64,000 bases of DNA from Nematopogon swammerdamellus (Eukaryota > Arthropoda > Insecta > Lepidoptera > Adelidae). Where the stretch lies: NCBI GenBank assembly GCA_946902875.1, contig OX336336.1, positions 4,186,545 to 4,250,544 on the forward strand, written 5' to 3'. The position numbers and the translations under genes were made by a program. The stretch's first letter is position 1; each line of letters begins with the position of its first letter. This document shows, piece after piece, positions 30,291 to 40,242 of the stretch. The notes below the pieces were generated by a model. The model was not told the origin of the DNA and made no database searches. It saw only the letters and a list, made by a program, of their open reading frames with translations.

Positions 30291-31674
30291 TGACGATCCC
30301 AATGTTTGAATTCACTCCACGTATTTCCTCAAAAACTGCCGCACCCGGAATTCAAAGAAGCCTGTTCTTGCTATCAAATTGTAGATATTTCACGATTTGA
30401 TACTGTCTTCAGAGACAGCTGACGTATAAGGCGCCGCCAGTGCCAGCCAGTGCGTACTGCATATCTTGTGATCTCGATTGCCGCAGGTTTAGATAGTCAT
30501 ATCTTTAAAAAATATTGGAATACCTAAATGTGAGAAGGTGTTCCTTGACACACATAGTATTGTGCTTGCTCAAACATTTGTCTCTAAATGAGATTGTGAG
30601 ATACACAGAGAGACATGTGCAAAGTATTATGGCATCATTTCCTGCATTGGATGTGTGGAGGCCTTCTCTTGGTTCCAGATCGAACAGTAATGATAATGAA
30701 TGACGCATATTCTTCTTTGTTGCAGTTGAAGATGCTGTCTCTTCTAATTTCTTTCTGTTGTCTTGTTGCTTTCTTTCAGGTCAAATTGTTTATTCATTTC
30801 TAGTATTAAAAATTTCGCTGCTGGAACTGGAATGCAATCGAGATCGTAAAATACTTTATCTGTTACCAGTTATAGTGATCGTGCTCGAAATTCAGGCGAA
30901 TGCTATAAAAGTATTAACGCATTGTTACCGTTTAGATTAGCCACGTGATATTTGTCATAAATAAAAAATATTGTCAGTTTCTAATTATGTTTGTTAAGAA
31001 TGCCTCACAGCCAGTTACGGCATGAAACTCGCCTTTTGTGTTCCTCGTTTCAAAGGTGTGCAGTGCATTGAATAGTATTTTCATTAGATTTGACTTTGAC
31101 TCCATCCCATTGGTGTAAAATATTTAAATCGATGTCATTCTCTGCTGCATATTCTTGATCACTTTCGGTAATATATGAAAAGAGTTCGATTGTGTTATGG
31201 CTATAGAGGGATTTAACATTTCCATGTTTATTTAAATTTGTTCAAACTTTTCATCAGATTTCGCCTTTACCTTCTTCCGGCGATCGTAATAAATCAAACC
31301 TGCCAAAATACCTGTGTCCACAGACAGTCTAAAATTTGCATGCGTTTCTAAACCGCACGCGTCTGCGATTCGTCCACAAGTCTGAGCTCGTCTGGCTCGG
31401 ACCGGTTTTGCTGCATTTCAAGCGGATCTCTTTTCTTTGCAAACTGTCAGGTGAGATCTTGTGCTATTGCCGCCTACGTTCTGACGTCTTGCGGGATGAA
31501 ATTTTCATTTTGTCGTTTTTTGGCCAAATTGATACGGATTAGTGCCGCATCGTGAGGTATAACTGAAAGTTTTCTACGGCTTTTGGATTTTCGCGTGTTT
31601 GTTTTCCATTAATTTCAGGCTACGATTTCTGATAGTGTATGCACCAAGATAGGAATTCTCCATGAGTTTTTAAT
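30291..31674. other. mostly unassigned; possible decayed coding remnant on the minus strand
   Basis: No known repeat seen. On the minus strand between about 31050 and 31350 there are two adjacent open stretches in different frames (one reading VDTGILAGLIYYDRRKK, the next SHNTIELFSYITESDQEYA and LNILHQWDGVKVK). Their composition looks protein-like, but I do not recognise the family. Confidence 0.25.
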
Positions 31675-32060
31675 ACATACAATAAATACATACATACCAC
31701 ACACACACGCTGTATCCCGGCAATATGGGCAAGCAGAGTAATCGGTGTTGTGCTGCAATAACTCTTGTAAATTGCAACACAACATCGAACACCACGTTTA
31801 GCAAAGTATTAGGACAAGATAACTCTATCAAGCAACAAGTAAGGCACAAAGACCCACCTGCTGTACGACTCGGTGGAAGGACCGCGCCAAGGTGAGAGCT
31901 GGCAATACAAATATCATCTATAACAAAATATATTAATATAAAATCGATATTTATTTAGGAATCACTGACATGGCACCTAGTTCACCCGGTGTTATAGGCT
32001 GATCTCACGGATGCTGTAGGTGATGTAGCCAACCGTATCAGTTTCCATAAAAAAATATAT
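31675..32060. repeat. family C (minus) followed by family B tail (plus)
   Basis: Positions 31675-31905 are family C in reverse (ACACGCTGTATCCCGGCAAT, GTAATCGGTGTTGTGCTGCA, AACTCTATCAAGCAACAAGT). Positions 31960-32050 are the family B tail (GACATGGCACCTAGTTCACC, GGTGATGTAGCCAACCGTAT, CAGTTTCCATAAAAAA). Confidence 0.65.
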
Positions 32061-34184
32061 ATATATAATTTACAGCAACAGGGTTGATGTTGAACAACCG
32101 ATTGGTTCGAAAAGCAAAAGAAAGCAGTACCTAAGCATACGACGAGCGCAGATGGTATGCTGCGCTACAAATAATTTTAACAACGACGTTATCTTGATGG
32201 AAACTTCACAAATTCGCATGCGCAATAGCAAAGAGATGTCGACATGTACAAGGTGACAGACAAGCCGATATCTAGTAAGTCGATAAGATAAAGAACAGCC
32301 TCTCAACGCGAGCCGATGCTTGGCGAGAAAAGTGCGTAGGAGCTTTAGATTTATCCGAGCGGTTCTAAGTCCAAGGTGAACTCTCTCCTCACTTGGCACC
32401 AAACTAGTTTGTATGGAGCAGGACTCTTGCCCAATTTTAAGATACAAACTTTCAATGCTTCAATATAGAATGTACAGAAGTATACGATAGATAATCAAGC
32501 AAGATACATACCTACTCATAAAAGAAAACAATTTACTAATACCTATGTAAATTTTCATCATTAATTTGGTATTCCTGTCAAGCTCAAAACCATCACAAGC
32601 GTAAACATCACAGATAAACAATGGATGTTAAATCTGCACAAGACACGACGTGCAGACTACAAATCCATACCTGTGTCATCCCGAATGCAAATTTACGAAT
32701 CCCTACGGTCGCGCACACGTTTCTCTTCATGCGTGCGTGAGCGCACGCACGCATACCCACCTCCCAATGACCTCCCACTCTGCAGTGCCGTTCACGACTC
32801 CCCCCAAGCCCCGCACCATGAGTAGCGGAGGAAAGGACTCCATTCCCCCCGCTTCCCCCGAGGGGGAAGAGGTAGAGAGGCTGGGGGGGGGGGGGGGGGG
32901 GGGTTTGGTTACTGCTGCGGTTAGTGCGCGGGTAACACGGAACCCGTCCAGCTAGACTTCTGCCTCACTCGAGCATCCCGCTCCTCTCGACCCGCGTTAC
33001 TCTTAGACATCCTCTAGGTCACCTTGGAAATCCCTTCACCAGGAAAGTTCATGCAGACCCAAAGCTTACGATGAGGATATCTTCGTCAAGAAAGCATAGT
33101 TGTAACTTACTAGCCCTACACTTGAACGTAAACTCTAGCATGCAGAACACAAGGTTGAAATTCTCGTGTCATCCATTCAAGTTACCGATGCAGATCGCTG
33201 TTCTTTTCCAATTCCGACACTTCATTACCACAAAACCGTATTTGTCCGCACTTGCTATTGAAATATCATCCGTAAAGCCACCGCAGCAGAATCCGATTCT
33301 CTTCTCTGGCTTCATCTTTTCAGAACGAAGGATTTTGAACCTAAAGTTCTCAGCAGGGTGATAGGGTTTCGAAAGCTTTCGTCGTGGAGACGGTACGGCG
33401 ACGAAGCGGCAGCTTTAGAAGACGAGACGAGTTTAGCGTATAAGTATAATGCATAAACCGTGTTCCGTCCGAGCAATCGCCACGAAACTACCAACGAAGC
33501 CAACGCTGTCTGTCTTATTAAGTTCTAGAATCAACTTTGGCGACGACGTATTGACGCGTATAAACATCATGTTCATTGGTTTTCAAAAAAGAAAAACTTC
33601 AGTGTACTTATATAAAAAATTTAATGACACAAACTATCGTTTTAATCTAGTATAACACGACCGATCTTCGCTGGACGCTATAAATATTAAATATTGTTGT
33701 TCTTGTTAATTGTATAATTGAGACAAAATTTATGAATCATTTATTGAAATATGTAGTCTTCAGGTGCCAATTCTGTCGAATAAAAAAAATACGAGTTTTA
33801 AAACCAGGATTACTAGAATTTTTCAATGACTCTTCTAACATATACACACCTATCCATTCATCAAACCACATTATACTTAGACTACTCCCATTTTCTGTAG
33901 AGGAATTAAGGATAACATGAATGAAGGTGCCGAAGTCTCGACGTCGCAATACGACAGTTCTGCGACATCTACACGACAGGATTCAGCAGTCGATTCAACG
34001 GTGCCGGAGGCTTCGCAGCGCCGCTCTCCGTGCGTTATTCTTATTACCTGCGGCGGCAGCGATCGGTCCCACGAACCGTCCGGTCCAGCCATGGTCCAGC
34101 AGACGTGACCAAAAAACCGGCAAAAAAGTCACATGGATATAAATACCGCCGACTTGTCGAAGACGTGAAAGAGAAGTGCAAAAC
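32061..34184. other. unassigned 2.1-kb stretch
   Basis: Open frames up to 125 codons (minus, 32070-32447) show no domain I recognise. A G homopolymer of 21 lies at 32883-32903 and breaks a Gly-rich frame. I see no known dispersed repeat. It could be unique intergenic or intronic sequence. Confidence 0.35.
32883..32903. repeat. 21-nt G homopolymer
   Basis: Uninterrupted run of 21 G, equal in length to the run at 14133-14153. Confidence 0.95.
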
Positions 34185-35697
34185 TCACATGGCACCTAGT
34201 TGAGACGTGTGGTGTAAAGGTGTAATGGGTTGACACCCGGGTGATGATAGTAGTTGATGTAGCAAACCACAGAAACTATGGCAAACAGTTGAAAGAAAAA
34301 CAGTGCAAGAAAAGAAGCAACAAATGCAATTGTTGGCGTGCGAGTTTTACGCGTCGATAAATATATACATTTCATAAATTAATACCAGCGAAATGAGTGT
34401 CTTTGGGATCCTAAACAGCCTAAGTACAAAAAAACAATCACAGCGTGTTTACAAAAGCACGGTTGAAAGCTGATGACATGCGCCAACTGTATAGGCCGCA
34501 CCAAAGAATTATAATATACTTCACTCACAAAATAATGTCACTTCCTTAACGCATTTCCGCTTGAATTACTGCTCATAACGAGAGCTAAGCTGTCACACAT
34601 AAAAAAACATTGATGATCTAGAAGCGTTCTACAAGGCAATAAATGGAATCGAGGCAGTATTTTTTTTTAATTTTAAACTTCAGTATTTGTTTTTGACAAT
34701 ATTGTGTATTGCAAAAGGAAGTTTTGATGCTGATGGTCTCATGGTCACTACGATACTGAGGGTTCCACGACTCTAAGGTGTCATGTAAAAGCGAGTATTT
34801 TTTAATATTTAATAAAATATAAAAATGTTACCCCCTTTTTTATAATTTTAATATGATCTATTTCCGATACAGAACACCCCCTTTACGCCTCGTCAGTTAA
34901 AAAAAAAGACCATAGAGTATAGCTTCTTGAAACTCATTTTAACGTGCATGACACTAGTTTCGTAATGTATGTATTTGTTTAGCTAACTGGATGTTTCCGC
35001 GACAGAAATGAGCGGATATCAAGTGCGCGGAGGTGCGCTTACTTATGGTACGAGTGCCGATGCCGTTCCCAAGTATTTCCTTCCCTCTGGTCGCCCCGGT
35101 AATATATCGTCGTCGCGTTAGGAATTAATGGGTTATTTACCCGACACCGTGGGCGATAATTATCGAATCATTTGTCTGTTAGTTTCTTGGTGTTTTTTTT
35201 CTAACGGTTGCCAATTTATTGGAATTTAATTTTGGAATCGTGATTACGGCGGGGCGGAGGCGCATGCGCGCTGAGCAGACGCGTACGATAGGCGCCTAGC
35301 CGAATCTGGTTGGAATGGAAACATGGTAAATGAGATTTTAACATTGAAAATGTTTTTTTGATCGCGTTGGTAGGGCACCCATTTCAAGGAAAAGTGCGAC
35401 ATCGCCCTGGTGTCGTGAATTTTACAGCTACGTGGATGATTGGGGTGTCAAGATGCGTCTCGGCGAGGGCTACAATATGGCGTAAATGTTTTTTGGAAAA
35501 GTTAAAAACTTTTTATATTTTATTAATATTATATTTATATGTAGGTAGAATTGGCGGAAAAATCGAGTAACATATACAAAAAAAAAACAGACAGACAAAT
35601 TGAGAACCTCCTCCTTTTTGGAAGTCGGTTGAAAACAGGACAAATTCAAGCGTAGTGTACTACCATACGAATGATGAATAAATAAAAATAAAGAATA
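34185..35697. other. mostly unassigned; small repeat fragments
   Basis: 34188-34270 vaguely resembles the family B tail (GGCACCTAGTTGAGAC, GTAGTTGATGTAGCAAACC). 35575-35635 ends with GAACCTCCTCCTTTTTGGAA and GTCGGTTGAAAA, a repeat end also seen at 55050-55085. I recognise nothing else. Confidence 0.3.
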
Positions 35698-35965
35698 ATC
35701 CAGGGAAGCACTGACATGGCACCTAGTTCACCCGGTGTTGTGGGCTAACATCACGGATGTTGTAGGTGATGTAGCCAACCGTGTCAGTTTCCATAAAAAA
35801 AAAATACTTCCTTTGAATTTGTGAACCGTTGAGGCTAGCAGTGGTTCAGATTTCACGTAAACCTTAAGGTAATTTCCCTTACCTCACGAGGTGGTAGGGG
35901 TCGATACCCGTCTGAGTTGATACCACCGAACTGAATGAAGGTGTCGGTCGAATACTTCATACCGC
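35698..35965 (+). repeat. two family B fragments
   Basis: 35698-35805: AGGGAAGCACTGACATGGCA through CCGTGTCAGTTTCCATAAAA. 35818-35965: GAGGCTAGCAGTGGTTCAG, CTCACGAGGTGGTAGGGG, TTGATACCACCGAACTGAAT, part of a B body. Confidence 0.6.
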
Positions 35966-36015
35966 ATTCAAACTCCTCGCCTTAACAATAGATGAATACC
36001 TGACTATGCATGCAG

Positions 36016-36164
36016 GAGCAGGACGCAGCGCAGGCGCAGAGAAGTCGACCACCACGAGCGAGCGCAGCCCCAGACAAGTTATTTGCGATCATAAAAATGA
36101 ATTATCGTCGGCCAGAACTACAGGGTACTACAGGTTTACTGCAGCCCGTAGAGCGGCGGCAGCG
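36016..36164 (+). other. candidate orphan exon
   Basis: The 149-nt interval is bounded by TATGCATGCAG and a strong donor (AGCG|GTAAGT). It is GC-richer than the surroundings and open in two frames (one reading EQDAAQAQRSRPPRASAA then PDKLFAIIKMNYRRPELQ). I do not recognise a domain, and no partner exon could be identified. It may be part of a host gene extending beyond what I can recognise, or chance. Confidence 0.25.
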
Positions 36165-36265
36165 GTAAGTGGCAGGCGGACCACTGGACCTAGATGGCAC
36201 ACGATTACTGACATATTGCTTCAGTAAGTAATTTGATGGACGGAAACGAGGACTGAGCGCTCGGC

Positions 36266-36314
36266 AAAGGAATGATATCTCCAACCCATCCAGGGTTGGA
36301 GATATCATTCCTTT
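36266..36314. repeat. perfect 22-bp inverted repeat
   Basis: Arms 36266-36287 and 36293-36314 (AAAGGAATGATATCTCCAAC then CC and its exact complement) flank a 5-nt loop. It matches no other repeat family here. Confidence 0.9.
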
Positions 36315-36377
36315 CCTCAGTAGCTCGTTGATACCATAACGGTGTACGATAGTCGAGGTTAAAAGCACATCAGTTTT

Positions 36378-36965
36378 ACCGTGTAGGGCCGGTACTTTGA
36401 AAGAATAGCCCCACTGCATCTCTCCCCGTGTATGTCGTAAAAGGCGACTAAGGATATGACTCCCTTCTTATATTACTAGGTGGTAGGGTTTAACCCGCCC
36501 GGGTTGGTACCACCGCACTGAATGAAAGGTCGGTCGAAACGGCTATGTAAATAGTTCGTGTTTTCCGTCCAGTTCAGTGTAGCCGGCACGATCGAAGGGA
36601 AGCACTGACGTGGCACCAAGTTCACCCGGTGTTATGGGCTGACATCACGGCTGTTGTAGGTGATGTAGCCAACCGTGTCAGTTTCCATAAAATAAAAATA
36701 ATCAGGCGTGGTCAGATTTTTGATGGGTGACCGTCGGACCGCTGAGGCTAGCTGTGGTGCGGATTCCACGAACAGCTTTAGGTACCTTGCACCAGCTAGG
36801 TGCTTGAGTTTAACCCGACCGCATTGTTGCCACCACCGCCTTGAATGAAGCGTCTTTCGAAGCGATGATAATAGTGCGTGTTGTCCGTCCAGTTCAGTGT
36901 GGTCGGCACGATCAAAGAGAAGCACTGACATTACACCTAGTTCACCAAGGTGGCCGGCAGGCACC
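36378..36965 (+). repeat. family C-head/B-body hybrid, then second family B fragment
   Basis: 36378-36695: C head (GTAGGGCCGGTACTTTGAAA, CATCTCTCCCCGTGTATGTC, GGCGACTAAGGATATGAC) joined directly to the B body (TATTACTAGGTGGTAGGG) and B tail. 36705-36965: diverged B with part of the 5S-like head (GATTTTTGATGGGTGACCGT). Confidence 0.7.
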
Positions 36966-37275
36966 CTGTAGCCAAGAGACTGCAACTCTTGGCCTGAACC
37001 CTGCAGCTTAGAATCCGCAACTATCGACTTAAACCCAGCACCCAAGAGTTCTTGGCCTGAAATCTGGCTGACCAGAGTCCGCAACTCTTGGCCTGAACCC
37101 TGCAGCCAAGAGTCCGCAACTATTGACCTAACCCCAGCACCAAAGAGTCCGCAACTCTTGACCTGAACTCTGTAGACAAGAGTCCGCAACTCTTGGCCTG
37201 AACCCTGCAGCCAAGATTCCGCAACTCTTGGCCTGAACCCTGCAGCCAAGAGTCCGCAACACTTGGCCTGAAGAA
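36965..37275. repeat. minisatellite, about 35-bp unit
   Basis: Degenerate repeats of GCAACTCTTGGCCTGAACCC and TGCAGCCAAGAGTCC. The 229-codon minus-strand frame over it (LQGSGQELRTLV repeats) is a product of the satellite. Confidence 0.85.
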
Positions 37276-38209
37276 ACAAGGAAAACACCATAACTATATG
37301 CCAGAAAATAGAATAAAACACGCGCCCTAAGATGGGCCTGCCGGCTCTGACCAGAACATAAATTATCTGTAGCTAACGTTTTTTAATTCTTTTTTGGTCC
37401 GATCCACCCATAAGGTTTCTAACGACGCCCATTGACATTCGGTCGCATGCGAATGTCCATGCGCAGGAGGGAGAGCATTCGAGAGTTTACCGGTTCTGTG
37501 GAGGAATGATCTGCAGAATCGATTGGTACGCATTCACGGTAAGTCCAGCGTTTAGGGACTTTTAGGGTTTCTTAAACTGATCGAATTGAGAAATGAAAAA
37601 TTTTGAATATTTTCACATATTATAACATTACTAATTTAAGACACTTCGATAGACGTGATGCTCATGTAAATTTTTTTTTATTTGTATGCATCACGAACAG
37701 TAGGGGTTCGCCAGCAATTTCAAACAAAGAACAATGGAACAGGTCACATGACACTTCATTTTCGCGACACTCGAAACTCGATCCAGGCGCTGCTATTCTC
37801 GTCCAATCAATTGAGGTTACCGGCGTTCTTCATTTGAAATTCAAAGGAAACCGCAATGTTCTGGGCTCCACTACATTCATTCTGCGATACCTCTGTGTGC
37901 GTTGACCGCTTCGGTGACGCATCGTTGAAAAATGGCGGGAATGTACGTACATACCTGGCACAGCCTTAGCTTTAATAAATGCATATTTAATTCTCAATGT
38001 TGTCTGCGTGAATTTGTGGATTTTACGTCCAGCCAGCTCTGTATAGCCGGACAGTAACATAAGGTGGCAAGGCATCTATAGTCCGTAAAATGTATAGCTT
38101 GATGGAAATGTGGTACAAATAGTGCCTAATTTAATTTACCAGGACGCAGTTCGGCCTTGGGCCTCGCCTTTAGTGAATTCTATCTTTGTGAGAGTTTATA
38201 GCGCGTTTA
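37276..38209. other. unassigned sequence
   Basis: 37420-37470 resembles the repeat fragment at 11647 (ACGCCCATTGACATTCG). 38150-38170 has a family G satellite-like piece (CGCAGTTCGGCCTTGGGCC). No gene recognised. Confidence 0.3.
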
Positions 38210-38545
38210 GGTACCGTGTGGGTTCGGTACTTAAAAAGAATAGCCCCACTGCATCTCTCCCCGTGCATGTCGTAAAAGGCGACTAAGGGATAAGAACAAG
38301 ATGCCGTGCTAAAGGGCGACAGGCTCGCCACCTCTCACCTTGGCACGGTACTTCCACCGAGTCATGCAGCAGGTGGGTCTTCGTGCCTTACTTGCTGCTT
38401 GATCGATTTAATCTTGTTCGAATACTTTGCGAAACGTGGTGGTCGGTGTTGTGCTGCAATTTACCAGAGTTCTTGCAGCACAACACCGATTACTCTGCTT
38501 ACCCCGATTGTCGGGATTCAGCGTGTGCGATATGTATGTATGTAT
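38210..38545 (+). repeat. family C, full-length copy
   Basis: Best copy in the window: head TGTGGGTTCGGTACTTAAAA, CTCTCCCCGTGCATGTCGTA, GGCGACTAAGGGATAAG, the hairpin with perfect 17-bp arms (38443-38459 and 38473-38489) and the end CGATTGTCGGGATTCAGCG followed by TATGTATGTATG. Confidence 0.8.
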
Positions 38546-38859
38546 AGCGCGTTTATAGCGAGTTATTAACGCGAGGAAAACCCAGGAGCGCGACTAGCAC
38601 TTTATCGTTTTTTAATTCGTTAAACAACACGCTCCACTTGCTTGCACGTGACCTCCATTTGAGTTTCGCAATACACAATTAAAAATCTAAAGCTTTCTCG
38701 TGTTTCACAGTCCAGTCTCGAATACAACTCTTCTCTTCGTCCATCCAACAATCATTAAAGACGAAGGCCTGGTCAACAAATTTAAAAATTTTCATAGCTG
38801 GCTGAGCGAGCTATGGTCGGCGTTTCTTTGATCGATACAATCCGTAATGACCAAATAAA

Positions 38860-39235
38860 GGGAAGAACTGACATGGCACCTAGTTCACCCGGTGTTATGG
38901 GCTGACATCACGGATGTTGTAGGTGATGTAGCCAACCGTGTCAGTTTCCATAAAAAAACAAAAATGGCAGTGGACATTGCTAAGGAAATTAGCGTGCTGA
39001 AGTGGCAGTGGGCTGGGAACATCTGTCGCAGACCCGACTACTGCTGGGCCGAATGGAGGCCACATACAAGCAAATTTAGCGTGGGAAACCCTCGGCTATA
39101 GATAGGTGGACGGACAAGCTGAAAAAGGTAGCCGGGAGTGGATGAATGAGAAGAGAGAAAGACCGCATGGTGGTGTCGTGCCTTGGAAGAGGCCTATGTC
39201 CAGCAGTGGACCTATGCGGGCTGATGATGATGATA
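38860..39235 (+). repeat. family B tail followed by RTE LINE 3' remnant
   Basis: 38860-38960: B tail (GACATGGCACCTAGTTCACC, CGTGTCAGTTTCCATAAAA). 38963-39235: RTE end reading AKEISVLKWQWAGNICR, with frame breaks, ending AGGCCTATGTCCAGCAGTGG and GATGATGATGAT. Confidence 0.7.
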
Positions 39236-40242
39236 GTTATGGTGTAGGTAATGAATGGGCTATCTATAGAGCCACTTCAATGGTGTAGGGATGTCGGCTC
39301 CATGAGTGTGTTTTATCGCTTATTCCATGGGGAGTACTTGGAGGAGCTGTTTGATGCGATCCCGCCGTCCTCTTTCCATCTCCGCACTACGCTCACTGGG
39401 CAGGGATTGCATCTCTACACACTGGATTTTCAATATGATTGAAATGCGTATAGTTGAACGGAACGCAATAAGGTAATTTGTGTCAAACAACATAAAATAA
39501 GCATTGAAACGTGACTAAGGCCACGAGAGCGACAGAGAGAGAGACGGGTCGGCGTGATGTGTGTCACGGAGAGCGAGGCTGCAATGTCGGTATTGGCGGT
39601 AGCTGTCAGCTGTCAAGTGAACTGTAAACACCGGTCCCCTGCGCAGCCGCACTGCCTCGCAGATATTCTTACCGACCACCGATCAGAAGTGTACCAGGCT
39701 AGATGTGTCGCTGCAATCAGCGGAGAGTTAACCACTAAGTAAGCGTCCACATCCCATAACACTCATCGGATCAAACTGATTTTTTAGAAAGATGAGTACT
39801 TCTCTAAGAAGTGGAGTTCACTATGGATAGATACTCGTATTACTTTATTGCTCCTAGAAACATTTAACAGTACGTAATAAGCAAATTAGAACATTTACAT
39901 AAAGTTCAAACTTAAGTAAAAGTACTTATCCCTTACAGAGGTTTCTTTCAGTCAACCTTTGGATGTTTGGGATTCGATTAATATAGTGGAATGTAAGTAG
40001 GTAATAGCAAAAAAGTTGATCGTGAGAATTAAAGATAAATTAATTACGATTGTTATAATGTTTTTTAATTAAAATTTTCATAATAATTAAGACAACTTCA
40101 CTGTATGTATAGTGTATACGCAGCAGACGGAATACCGACGCTGCTGGCCGACGCGATCGACATTTGCATGTCGGCATTGTCGACGCTTCAATGCGTGCGA
40201 TCCGTCCGGTGCGGATCAGTGAAAGCACTTTTAGGGGAAACC
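39236..40242. other. unassigned sequence
   Basis: A 62-codon frame (39554-39742) ends close to a possible splice donor (CTAA|GTAAGC), but I recognise no domain. The rest is AT-rich. Confidence 0.3.

Noticed and set aside
32650..32955. 101-codon plus-strand frame with a Gly run
   Set aside because: The Gly run is the 21-G homopolymer; no recognisable domain on either side.
36632..37321. 229-codon minus-strand open frame
   Set aside because: It runs through a SINE tail and a degenerate 35-bp minisatellite; the peptide is a repeat of LQGSGQELRTLV type.
39554..39742. 62-codon frame as an exon
   Set aside because: The splice donor is plausible, but there is no matching acceptor, no domain and no partner exon.
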